This document shows, piece by piece, positions 55,627 to 63,874 of a stretch of 64,000 nucleotides of DNA (position 1 is its first letter; the number at the start of each line of letters is the position of its first letter). Made by a program: the position numbers and the translations under genes. The DNA lies in NCBI RefSeq assembly GCF_002749975.1, contig NZ_PEIG01000013.1, positions 101,139 through 165,138 of the forward strand, written 5' to 3'. A model generated the notes under the pieces. It was not told the DNA's origin, did no database searches, and worked only from the letters and a program-made list of their open reading frames with translations. Source of the DNA: Gloeocapsopsis sp. IPPAS B-1203. GTDB lineage: Bacteria; Cyanobacteriota; Cyanobacteriia; Cyanobacteriales; Chroococcidiopsidaceae.

Positions 55627-56451
55627 ATGACTGTTATGAATCGAAAAACTAAAAATACGACTGCTACATCCGTTACTGTTTATCGGATGTCTATGCCTGA
55701 GCATGAGTGCCCTTGGGGACTTCGTGCGATCAAATTGCTTCAGGAGCAAGGTATGGAATTCGAGGATGTTAAACTCCGATCGCGCCAAGAAGTCGATCAG
55801 TTCAAAGCAAAATACGGTGTTGCCACTACCCCTCAGATTTTCTTTGGTAAAGAACGAGTCGGAGGTTACACAGATTTGGCAGAACGGCTAAAGGTAGAAG
55901 CAGAAAAAGCTGAGTATTCCTATACTCCAGTCGCTGCGGTCTTCTCGACGGCCGGACTAATGGCGCTTGCCACATCGCTTGGAATTCCTGGCTTCATGGG
56001 ATTTTCGCTCTCAATGCTGGCTTCGCTCAAATTGATGGATATTAACGCTTTTGCCGAGAGCTTTGAAAAATATGACCTCGTCACCAAGCGCTTCAAGCCC
56101 TATGGAAAAATCTATCCCTTTGCTGAGTTACTAATTGGGCTTGGGTTTCTCTCTGGCGTTGCCCCGCTTGCTACTGGAATTGGGTCATTGATTGTTGGTG
56201 TGAGTGGTGCAATTTCGGTCTTCAAAGCGGTCTACATTGATAAGCTGGCGTTAAATTGCGCTTGTGTGGGCGGTAACTCTAAAGCACCACTGGGTGTCGT
56301 CAGTTTTGCTGAGAACGCAATCATGGCAGTGATGGGTGGAGTGCTAACCTTTTCTGCATTGTCAGAGGCAAATATTCAGTCGATGCGAAGTCTAGAAGCA
56401 TTGCCTCCAGCGGTGGTGCAGCTACAAGAAGGAAACTACGAAGCTAAATGA
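55627..56451 (+). CDS. Glutaredoxin-MauE/DoxX-like membrane fusion protein
   Basis: 274 residues. Residues 15-92 are a monothiol-type glutaredoxin domain (C28 in HECPWGLRAI, cis-Pro TTPQIF, GGYTDL). Residues 100-250 form four membrane helices of the MauE/DoxX type with a cysteine pair (NCACVGG, C211 and C213) at the end of a helix, which can pass electrons across the membrane. AGGAGG lies 6 bp before the ATG. This fusion suggests electron transfer from cytosolic thiols to the periplasm. First clear gene behind promoter M8, 22 bp before the RND adaptor. Confidence 0.85.
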   Translation: MTVMNRKTKNTTATSVTVYRMSMPEHECPWGLRAIKLLQEQGMEFEDVKLRSRQEVDQFKAKYGVATTPQIFFGKERVGGYTDLAERLKVEAEKAEYSYTPVAAVFSTAGLMALATSLGIPGFMGFSLSMLASLKLMDINAFAESFEKYDLVTKRFKPYGKIYPFAELLIGLGFLSGVAPLATGIGSLIVGVSGAISVFKAVYIDKLALNCACVGGNSKAPLGVVSFAENAIMAVMGGVLTFSALSEANIQSMRSLEALPPAVVQLQEGNYEAK

Positions 56452-56473
56452 GCAGGATGATTAGGGTTGAATT

Positions 56474-57760
56474 ATGGAATCATCTGATTTTTCTGCAACG
56501 AATTCATCTTCTCAAAGGGCTTCAGCCCCTCCTCGTCACTTTCGCCTGGGGTGGTTGCTAGGGCTGCTGTTGCTAGGGGGCGGTGGGTTGGGAGTTTGGT
56601 GGGTTTTGGCTCCGGGGCGTGAGCCAGTTCCTGCAACTGCCCAGCAACCAGCGATGCCCGTCAAAACCTTGACCCTACAGCCGCGCCTCATTCAGGAGCG
56701 ATCCGAGTTCATTGCTAATGTGCGATCGCGCCGTTCCGTGACGCTACGACCCAGAATTCAGGGTCAAATTACTCAGATTCTGGTGACACCCGGAGAACGG
56801 GTTACTACCAGAACCGTACTCATTCAAATTGATCCAGATGAACAACAAGCGGCTGTCAGCAGTACCAGTGCAGCAGTAGAATCGGCTCAAGCGAATGTGG
56901 AGAATGCCAGAGCCATATTGCGATCGCTCGAAGCCGAACGGGTATCTAAATTATCGGATGTCGAACTTAATCAACAAGAGTACGAGCGCTATGCAGCACT
57001 GGCTGAAGTGGGAGCTGTTTCGCAACAGACACGAGACCAGTATGCTAACCGCATTGAAGTCGCGCGGGCTAACCTCAATGCGATTGCAGAACAAATTCAA
57101 GCGCAACAAGCCGCCGTTGTTCGGGCTGAGAAGGCAGTACAGGAAGCTCAAGCACGGATTCAAGAACAACAGGTGCAGCTTCAGTATTTTCAAATTGCGG
57201 CTCCGTTTGCGGGTGTTGTAGGCGATATTCCTGTGAAAGTGGGTGACTTCGTGGATACCTCTACCGAGCTGATCAGCGTTTCAGAGAACGATTTGCTAGA
57301 GGTGAATTTTTCAATCCCGGCTGAGCAGGCAACTCAACTGCGAGTAGGCAGCCCAGTTGAGTTATTCGACAGCCAGGGGCGCAAATTGGGAACTAGCCAA
57401 GTTTTTTTCATTGCTCCTAACACAGCTAACACAACGCAATCTGTTCTTGTCAAAGCCTCGCTTGACAATTCTGACGGGCAATTGCGAACGGATCAATTTG
57501 TGCGGGCAAGCGTGATTTGGAATCAGCAACCCGGTGTACTTATTCCCACAACTGCTGTGACGCGCTTAGGTGGAGAAGCCTTCGTTTATGTGATTGAACC
57601 CTCAGAGTCAGGATTCGTAGCTCGACAGCGCTTAGTTGAACTCGGCAGCGTGGAGGGCAATGATTATCAAGTTCTTGATGGATTAGAGCCAGGAGAAAGC
57701 ATTGTTACCTCAGGAGTCCTGGCTCTAAGGGATGGTGTACCGATTACCCCCGAATCCTAG
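56474..57760 (+). CDS. RND periplasmic adaptor (AcrA/MexE-like)
   Basis: 428 residues: cytosolic start, one membrane helix (about 27-48), lipoyl halves (VTLRPRIQGQITQILVTPGE and IAAPFAGVVGDIPVKVGDFV) around an alpha-hairpin (135-230, rich in Ala, Gln and Glu), a beta-barrel and a membrane-proximal domain ending VPITPES. This is the adaptor type that serves HAE-class pumps for organic toxins rather than the CusB type. It is followed after 32 bp by the pump gene. Confidence 0.92.
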   Translation: MESSDFSATNSSSQRASAPPRHFRLGWLLGLLLLGGGGLGVWWVLAPGREPVPATAQQPAMPVKTLTLQPRLIQERSEFIANVRSRRSVTLRPRIQGQITQILVTPGERVTTRTVLIQIDPDEQQAAVSSTSAAVESAQANVENARAILRSLEAERVSKLSDVELNQQEYERYAALAEVGAVSQQTRDQYANRIEVARANLNAIAEQIQAQQAAVVRAEKAVQEAQARIQEQQVQLQYFQIAAPFAGVVGDIPVKVGDFVDTSTELISVSENDLLEVNFSIPAEQATQLRVGSPVELFDSQGRKLGTSQVFFIAPNTANTTQSVLVKASLDNSDGQLRTDQFVRASVIWNQQPGVLIPTTAVTRLGGEAFVYVIEPSESGFVARQRLVELGSVEGNDYQVLDGLEPGESIVTSGVLALRDGVPITPES

Positions 57761-57792
57761 CATCGGAATTTCTAGTATTACAGAGTTAGCTT

Positions 57793-60700
57793 ATGTTCGC
57801 TGATTTCTTCATCAAACGACCTGTTTTTGCGATCGTTTGTGCTTTGGTTATTCTAGTGGCGGGATTAGTTAGTCTGCCTACTTTACCCGTCGAGCAGTAT
57901 CCTGACATCAGCCCAGTGCAAATCACGGTGACTGCAAACTATGTCGGTGCCAATGCTCAAGTCGTCGAAGACACTGTCACTACTGTGTTGGAACGGCAGA
58001 TTAATGGGGTCGAAGGCATGCGGTATATGAGTTCGACCAGTAGTAACGATGGCACGAGTACAATCGTCGTCACCTTTGAGCAGGGATATGACATTGATGT
58101 CGCTGCATCTGATGTGCAAAATCGGGTACTGCAAGTGGAACCGCGCTTACCAGAAGCTGTGCAACAAACGGGCGTATCGGTATCAAAGCAGTCTAGCGGT
58201 ATTGTCTTAGCAATGGCAATCTATAGCGAAGACGATCGCTATGATGATATTTTTATCAGCAATTATGTGGATCTCTATGTACTAGATCCGCTCCGGCGCA
58301 TTGAGGGCGTTGGCAACATTCTTGCGTTTGGTGAACGTCGTTACGCCATGCGAGTTTGGCTAGACCCGAATCGGCTTGCCAGCCGTAACCTTACGGCCCA
58401 GGACGTAATTAACGCCCTCAATCAACAAAATGTGCAGCTAGGGATTGGTAGTATTGGACAACCGCCTGTATCTGATGAGCAACTCTATCAAATTGACTTG
58501 CAGACGATCGGTAGGCTGAGAGACGCAAACGAGTTTGAGGAGATTGTGCTGAAAGCCGAAACTGATGGCACGCTGGTGAAATTGAAAGATGTGGGTCGGG
58601 TTGAGTTAGGGGCTGAAAACTATAGCTCGTTCGCCAGCTATAGAGGACATGTTTCAGTGGGCTATCAGGTGATTCAGATTCCAGGCAGCAATGCTTTGAA
58701 CATTGCAAAAGCGGTCAAGACTGAAATGCAACGATTGGCAGAGAGCTTTCCTGCCGGCTTGACCTACGACATTCCCTATGATTCTTCATTGTTTGTAGAG
58801 GCATCTTTCAAGGAAGTCGTCATCACTCTGGTTCAAGCAGTATTGCTAGTTGTGCTGGTAATTTTCATCTTTTTGCAAGATTGGCGCACCACGATCATTC
58901 CAGCCATCACGATTCCCATTTCTTTGATTGGCACTTTTGTATTCGTAAAACTATTCGACTTTTCACTCAATAGCCTGACGTTATTTGGTTTGACATTAGC
59001 AACCGGAGTGGTTGTGGATGATGCGATCGTTATCGTAGAAGATATTTCCCGTTTAATTCAAGAAAAAGGGCTGAGTCCAGCTCGAGCTGCAATTGAAGCC
59101 ATGCACGAACTGTTTGGGGCAGTCATCGCCACATCGTTAGTGCTGATGGCAGTGTTTATTCCGGTGGGTTTTTTCCCTGGAACTACTGGGCAACTCTATA
59201 AGCAGTTTGCTCTAACAATTGCCTTTGCCATTGCTATTTCTACCTTTAATGCGCTGACATTGACTCCCGCCCTTTCTGCTCTATTGCTACGTCAACAGCC
59301 TCAATCACGAGGCTGGTTAGGTTGGAGCTTTAATCGCATCAATGGGTTTCTCAATTGGCTGCGTCGTGTTTATAATCGTGCCCTTCATTTCATCATTCGG
59401 TTTAAGGGAGCCGTGCTCATCCTGTTTATCGCGTCCTTAGGGTTAACGGGTTGGCTTTACCTGCGCGTCCCACAAGCCTTTTTACCCGATGAAGATCAAG
59501 GATATTTCATCAATTTGATTCAAGGACCCGATGGCACATCCTTAAATTACACCAAACAGATTGTGGAGCAAGCGGAACAACAGTTGCTCGACGTGCCCGA
59601 AATCCGAGCAACCTTTGCCGTTGGTGGTGTAGGATTTAGCGGCAATGCTCCTAATCGAGGATTTATGTTTGCGCCCCTCCAGCCTTGGACTGAACGAACC
59701 AATCCGGAACAGACGGTATCAGGCATTCTGAATCGGGTACGAGGATCACTGATGGCGATTCCGCAAGCTCCGGTGCTGGCAATCAATCCACCGACGATTC
59801 AAAGTTTGGGCAGTGTAGGTGGTTTTGTATTTCAACTGCAAGATCGAAGCGATCGTACCACCAGTGATATTAGCACGCTCGATCAGATGAAGGGTGAACT
59901 GCTCAATCGTGCTAATCAAACCCCAGGATTGCAGGCTGTTTTTAGCACCTATACGGCAAACGCACCACAACTGTTGCTTGAAGTTGATCGCGATAAAGCG
60001 GAGGCATTGCAAGTTTCAGTCGATGAAATTTACAGTACACTGCAAACCTATCTCGGTTCGCGCTACGTCAATGATTTCAATGCATTTGGTCGCACCTATC
60101 GTGTTTATATCCAGGCAGATCAACAATTTCGTTCTAATCCAGAACATATTAGTCAGTTGTACGTGCGTTCCAGACAGGGTGAAATGATTCCTTTGAGTAA
60201 CCTCATGACCATGACTCAAACAACTGGTCCGCAAACGATTAATCACTATAACCTGTATCGATCAATTGAAATTAATGGGACAGCCGCGCCTGGGTTTAGT
60301 TCTGGACAAGCTATTCAAGCCATGGAAAGATTGGCGGCTGAGGTGTTACCTCCCAACATGGGATTTGAGTGGTCAGGAATTTCTCTGGAAGAACTAGAAT
60401 CTGGAGGGCAGGCTCCCATCATTTTTGGGTTAGGTGTTTTCTTTGTACTCCTGGTTCTGGCAGCTCAGTACAACAATTTTGTTGATCCACTCATTATCGT
60501 GTTGTCTGTTCCTTTGGCGGTTCTAGGAGCGTTATCAGCTCAATCTCTGCGAGAGTTATATAACGATGTATATTGTCAAGTTGGACTCGTCATGTTGATT
60601 GGTTTAGCTAGCAAGAACTCAATTTTGATTGTAGAGTTTGCCAATCAATTACGCGATCAGGGACTTTCAATTACTAAAGCAGCTATACAAGGCTCACAGG

Positions 60701-60942
60701 AGCGATTACGCCCAATTTTGATGACAGCCATCTCTACCCTGTTAGGCATTTATCCGTTGGTTATGGCAACTGGAGCCGGATCAGCTAGTCGCCAATCCTT
60801 AGGAACGGCAGTTTTTGGTGGAATGTTAGTTTCAACACTTTTGAGTTTATTCGTGGTGCCCATGCTCTACATCATGATTAGCAAGATTCGAGAACGATTG
60901 ATACGCTCGCCATCCATCCACATCTTTGATGAACAGGCTTGA
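57793..60942 (+). CDS. HAE1-type RND multidrug efflux pump (AcrB-like)
   Basis: 1049 residues, start FADFFIKRPVFAIVCALVIL typical of HAE1 pumps. TM4 carries the proton-relay pair in ATGVVVDDAIVIVED; two large periplasmic loops, and LIGLASKNSILIVEFANQL near TM11. Family members export hydrophobic compounds, dyes or siderophores. No TolC gene is adjacent; the channel at 13345 could serve. Its position behind a MerR metal promoter suggests that it exports a metal complex or a product of metal stress, which is inference. Confidence 0.93.
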   Translation: MFADFFIKRPVFAIVCALVILVAGLVSLPTLPVEQYPDISPVQITVTANYVGANAQVVEDTVTTVLERQINGVEGMRYMSSTSSNDGTSTIVVTFEQGYDIDVAASDVQNRVLQVEPRLPEAVQQTGVSVSKQSSGIVLAMAIYSEDDRYDDIFISNYVDLYVLDPLRRIEGVGNILAFGERRYAMRVWLDPNRLASRNLTAQDVINALNQQNVQLGIGSIGQPPVSDEQLYQIDLQTIGRLRDANEFEEIVLKAETDGTLVKLKDVGRVELGAENYSSFASYRGHVSVGYQVIQIPGSNALNIAKAVKTEMQRLAESFPAGLTYDIPYDSSLFVEASFKEVVITLVQAVLLVVLVIFIFLQDWRTTIIPAITIPISLIGTFVFVKLFDFSLNSLTLFGLTLATGVVVDDAIVIVEDISRLIQEKGLSPARAAIEAMHELFGAVIATSLVLMAVFIPVGFFPGTTGQLYKQFALTIAFAIAISTFNALTLTPALSALLLRQQPQSRGWLGWSFNRINGFLNWLRRVYNRALHFIIRFKGAVLILFIASLGLTGWLYLRVPQAFLPDEDQGYFINLIQGPDGTSLNYTKQIVEQAEQQLLDVPEIRATFAVGGVGFSGNAPNRGFMFAPLQPWTERTNPEQTVSGILNRVRGSLMAIPQAPVLAINPPTIQSLGSVGGFVFQLQDRSDRTTSDISTLDQMKGELLNRANQTPGLQAVFSTYTANAPQLLLEVDRDKAEALQVSVDEIYSTLQTYLGSRYVNDFNAFGRTYRVYIQADQQFRSNPEHISQLYVRSRQGEMIPLSNLMTMTQTTGPQTINHYNLYRSIEINGTAAPGFSSGQAIQAMERLAAEVLPPNMGFEWSGISLEELESGGQAPIIFGLGVFFVLLVLAAQYNNFVDPLIIVLSVPLAVLGALSAQSLRELYNDVYCQVGLVMLIGLASKNSILIVEFANQLRDQGLSITKAAIQGSQERLRPILMTAISTLLGIYPLVMATGAGSASRQSLGTAVFGGMLVSTLLSLFVVPMLYIMISKIRERLIRSPSIHIFDEQA

Positions 60943-60973
60943 TTCAACAGTCAGAAAAGTTTTAATTGAGAGC

Positions 60974-61005
60974 TAGATTCTTTAGTTTACTAGAGAATCT
61001 AAGAA
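60974..61005 (+). promoter_or_regulatory. MerR-type promoter M9, target gene lost
   Basis: TAGATT, 20-bp spacer CTTTAGTTTACTAGAGAATC, TAAGAA. Downstream, ATG 61027 opens only 21 codons (MNRFYSRIHGCSALLN) before running into the IS630 fragment, so the original target gene appears to have been replaced. Confidence 0.6.
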
Positions 61006-61057
61006 GCAATCTTTGAAGATTACACAATGAATCGTTTTTATAGCCGTATTCATGGTT

Positions 61058-61298
61058 GTTCAGCACTTCTCAATCCGATTAAGGTCAGGTAAGTAGGGGG
61101 GTAGATAAACGACTCGGCACCCTGTGACTTCAATCAGTTGAGCAATACGACCGCCGTGATGAAACGTGGCGTTATCGATAATCATCCACTGTCCAGGACG
61201 CAGTTGCTGCACTAAGTACTTCTCTAGCCAAGTCAAATACTGTCCGTTTACACGCCCCTGTGACGGTAAACGGAGCAATCAGTTGATCATTCGCTTGC
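61058..61298 (-). pseudogene. IS630-family transposase fragment
   Basis: Minus strand pieces LIAPFTVTGACKRTVFD and, after a one-base shift near 61229, WLEKYLVQQLRPGQWMIIDN, ATFHHGGRIAQLIEV, YLPPYLPDLNRIEKC. These are the central Asp strand and the SPDLNPIE glutamate motif of IS630/Tc1-type transposases. It is cut at both ends: after IEKC at 61060 and at 61298, exactly where the candidate transposon end begins. Confidence 0.85.
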
Positions 61299-61501
61299 TG
61301 TCGCGAAACAGGGTATTTATCCTCGTTAACAAAATAAATATCCGCCGTAGGAATGGCGAGAATGCTTGTACAGTAGGAGTTATAGCTTCTTTGAGCGAAC
61401 AGATTAGTTGTCCGAAAATCAGTGCAACAAATTAACACAATATTTGCCCAGTGGATGAGATAAAGTGATGGAAACTGTTGATAGCAGGCTCGACAGTGAC
61501 A
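61299..61501 (+). mobile_element. Candidate left end of a type V-K CAST-like transposon (element 1)
   Basis: Begins TGTCG at 61299, directly where the IS630 fragment stops. Four copies of a motif AACAnATTAA-like lie at 61307 (degenerate), 61328 (AACAAAATAA), 61398 (AACAGATTAG) and 61426 (AACAAATTAA), two near the tip and two further in, as TnsB-binding repeats are arranged in Tn7-like left ends. A tnsB-like gene follows inside, in the expected orientation. Confidence 0.6.
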
Positions 61502-62350
61502 ATGACCCAAATGGGCGAATTCGAGATGAGTGCGGCTGATGATAGCTCGTTGGCGAGCGAACGAGCACAAGAGAAGGATGACTCTAGGAAGGGCGAACGA
61601 ATGCGCTTATTAAGTGAGTCCGAGCGTAAGCGGTTGTCAGTATTACAAGAATTGTTAGCGACGGCAGGGCAGCCAGGATATGGGCAACGGCAAGCAGCAG
61701 CGGCACAAAAGTTAGGGATGACGGTTCGGAGCGTGCGCCGACTGATGCGGCAATTACGCGAGGAGGGAGTGGAGAGTATCATCCGGCGATCGCGCTCGGA
61801 TCGAGGAGAAGCGCGCATCAGCTCTCAGTGGCAGCAGTTTATTGTGAAAACTTATCGCTCTGGGAATCGAGGCGGTCGGAGAATGAACCCGGCACAAGTG
61901 GCAGTGCGGGTGAAGGTACGGGCACAAGAACTAGGGACACAAGAGTATCCGAGCCACATGACGGTCTACCGCATCTTGAAGCCGTTAATCGAGCAGGGGC
62001 AACCGCAAAAGCGCTCTTTAGGGTGGCGCAGCGATTGTCTGAGCCTGAAAACTCGTGAAGGGTTAGAAATCCCCATTGAATGGTCAAATCAAGTCTGGCA
62101 ATGCGATCACACACGAGTCGATGTGTTGGTCGTGGATGCTGCTGGCGAGATTTTAGGGCGACCTACCTTATCGATAGTAGTAGATACTTATTCGCGCTGC
62201 ATCATGGGCATCCATTTGGGATTCGACGCACCCAGTGCGGCTGTAGTGTGTCTGGCGCTGCGTCATGCTATTCTACCCAAGCACTACGAAAGCTGGGTAT
62301 TTCGAGTCATTTCTTATCCTGGTGAAAGCTTATGTCGAATAACAAATTAA
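61502..62350 (+). pseudogene. tnsB: TnsB-like transposase of CAST type, C-terminally truncated
   Basis: 282 codons from ATG 61502 (an in-frame TTG at 61478 is also possible). HTH domains: RLLSESERKRLSVLQELLAT, YGQRQAAAAQKLGMTVRSVR. The start of an rve/DDE core follows: VWQCDHTRVDVLVVD, DTYSRCIMGIHLGFDAPS, LALRHAILPKHY. These phrases are highly characteristic of TnsB from type V-K CRISPR-associated transposons. Homology ends after KHYES near 62291, before the second catalytic Asp and the Glu, and the last residues come from unrelated sequence and the next element end. The protein cannot catalyse transposition. Confidence 0.82.
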
Positions 62351-62526
62351 CAGAGTCGTTAACAAATTAACTGTGTGGGAGGAGAATTTGCTGTAACGCT
62401 TTTGGAGCAGCGATTTCAGCAACGGGACTAACGTGAGACAAGCCAAAACAGGCTTAACAAATTAAGCGCATCAATTTAGCGTAGAATTAACAGATTAACT
62501 GCGCGATTGAGAAGGAGGCTAATTGT
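62333..62526 (+). mobile_element. Second candidate CAST-like left end (element 2)
   Basis: TGTCGAATAACAAATTAAC at 62333, with motif cores at 62341, 62361, 62456 (AACAAATTAA each) and 62489 (AACAGATTAA). The tip-to-first-core distance (8 bp) and the 2+2 grouping are the same as in element 1. It abuts the truncated tnsB of element 1 and is followed by its own decayed tnsB start. Confidence 0.65.
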
Positions 62527-62755
62527 GTGGATCAAGATGAGGTCAACCCAGCAATTTAGCCTGAAATCGTGACGCAACTGAGTGAGCGCCAACACCAACG
62601 CTGGGAAGTAATTCAGGACTTAATTGCTGCTCCAGAGCAAGCAACTTATCATCAACGCCAGCAGGCAGGTGCGAAGCGATTGTGAACTTAAGTATCAGTA
62701 GCATTCAGCGACTGGTGCGCGAGTTGTCATCTTGGGGATGCGATCGCACGCCTTT
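62527..62755 (+). pseudogene. Second TnsB-like N-terminal remnant
   Basis: From GTG 62527 an in-frame TAG (62557) is followed by PEIVTQLSERQHQRWEVIQD, LIAAPEQATYHQRQQAGAKR and, after a one-base shift near 62684, NLSISSIQRLVRELSSWG. This matches the first HTH region of TnsB, as in element 1 (LSESERKRLSVLQELL). Homology ends soon after 62740. Decayed by a stop, a frameshift and truncation. Confidence 0.7.
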
Positions 62756-63874
62756 TGGGCAGAGAGTGGGCGTACAACAGAAAGCAAATCAATAAATCTC
62801 AGCTTGTACAGTTCTACGAGGGTGTTGTAGTTGTACAAGTATAGGAGACCGATATACAGACAAATGTACAGATAAGCTCAGGACTGGGACTAGATGAGAT
62901 ACATCTAGCGAGCAATGATACCAAGCCAAGCAAGAAGCTCGTGCCAGTGAATTGCCATCCTCTAAAGCCGATAGGCTAATGGTGCAACCAGCATGTTGCT
63001 ATGTAGACTCAGAGTGAGGTTGAGTTTTTAGATTTAGTTTAGTTTTTTAGGGGCGAAGACAGTTGAGCCGTAGCAGGCAGGAGTAGCGGACAGGTAAGTA
63101 CTCAGGGCTGCGATTGCAGAGATAGCACCACAAATACTGGTTTATTTAGGCGTACGGTTAGTCAGCAGGAATTTAGCTGTATAATAATAGCGCTCAGTGG
63201 AGCCAGACAATTTTATACGCTTAAATAAGATAGGACTAATGCTTGAGTTCAAAGTGAGCGATGTGAGCGATCGCCCTTCAATATCAGCAAGGTTACGAGC
63301 TAAACCCGGAATTCATCCAGGTCAGGCGAGGCATAGTAGCGGAGCTTGAGCTAGCAAGCGAGGACAGGCAAGGGAAAGGCGCATGATACTGAGTGCAACA
63401 GGGCAGGCAATAGCAGAACACAGTAAGAGGCAAGGCTAGCCTTGATTGCACTGTTTAACTCAGCAAGGACGAAGGCACAAGAAGCAAGCGATCACGTTGC
63501 TAGCTAGAAACAAAGCTAAACAATCGCAGTATGCCACACCAGCAATCAACAGAGGCTATGATGGGGATGCGATCGCACTGCTTTGGGCATACAGAGAGCC
63601 AGCCAACAATCAACAAAGCAGAGGCACTCCTACGAGCGTTCAATTACTGAAACGCGAATAAATTAAAAGTGTATATGTACAGCAATTCCTACAATCTTAC
63701 AGACATATTTGTACACTTGTACAGTTATGTGAGAAAACTGTATAGGTGCATTTATACAGTACAGTGTAAGTGTAAATGTAAAAGCCTTGCTAGATAAGCA
63801 CTCTAGACTAGCATGTTCATGCCCTAAAATATCTGTATAGATCTGGTAAGGGCGGATAAGCGGATAATCTGGCT
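62756..63874. other. Non-coding stretch with TGTACA clusters
   Basis: No convincing gene on either strand over 1.1 kb; a 71-codon frame at 63446-63661 has no ribosome site or family signs. TGTACA or near copies cluster at 62800-62870 (TTGTACAGTT, TTGTACAAG, ATGTACAGAT) and at 63675-63765 (ATGTACAGC, TTGTACACTTGTACAG, ACAGTACAG). They continue into the palindrome. They might be iterons, regulator sites or transposon-end remains. Confidence 0.5.

Noticed and set aside
61432..61818. 128-codon minus-strand frame opposite the tnsB-like gene
   Set aside because: Shadow of the plus-strand TnsB reading frame, which has strong family motifs.
63446..63661. 71-codon plus-strand frame
   Set aside because: No ribosome site, low-complexity composition, no family resemblance, and it lies in transposon debris.
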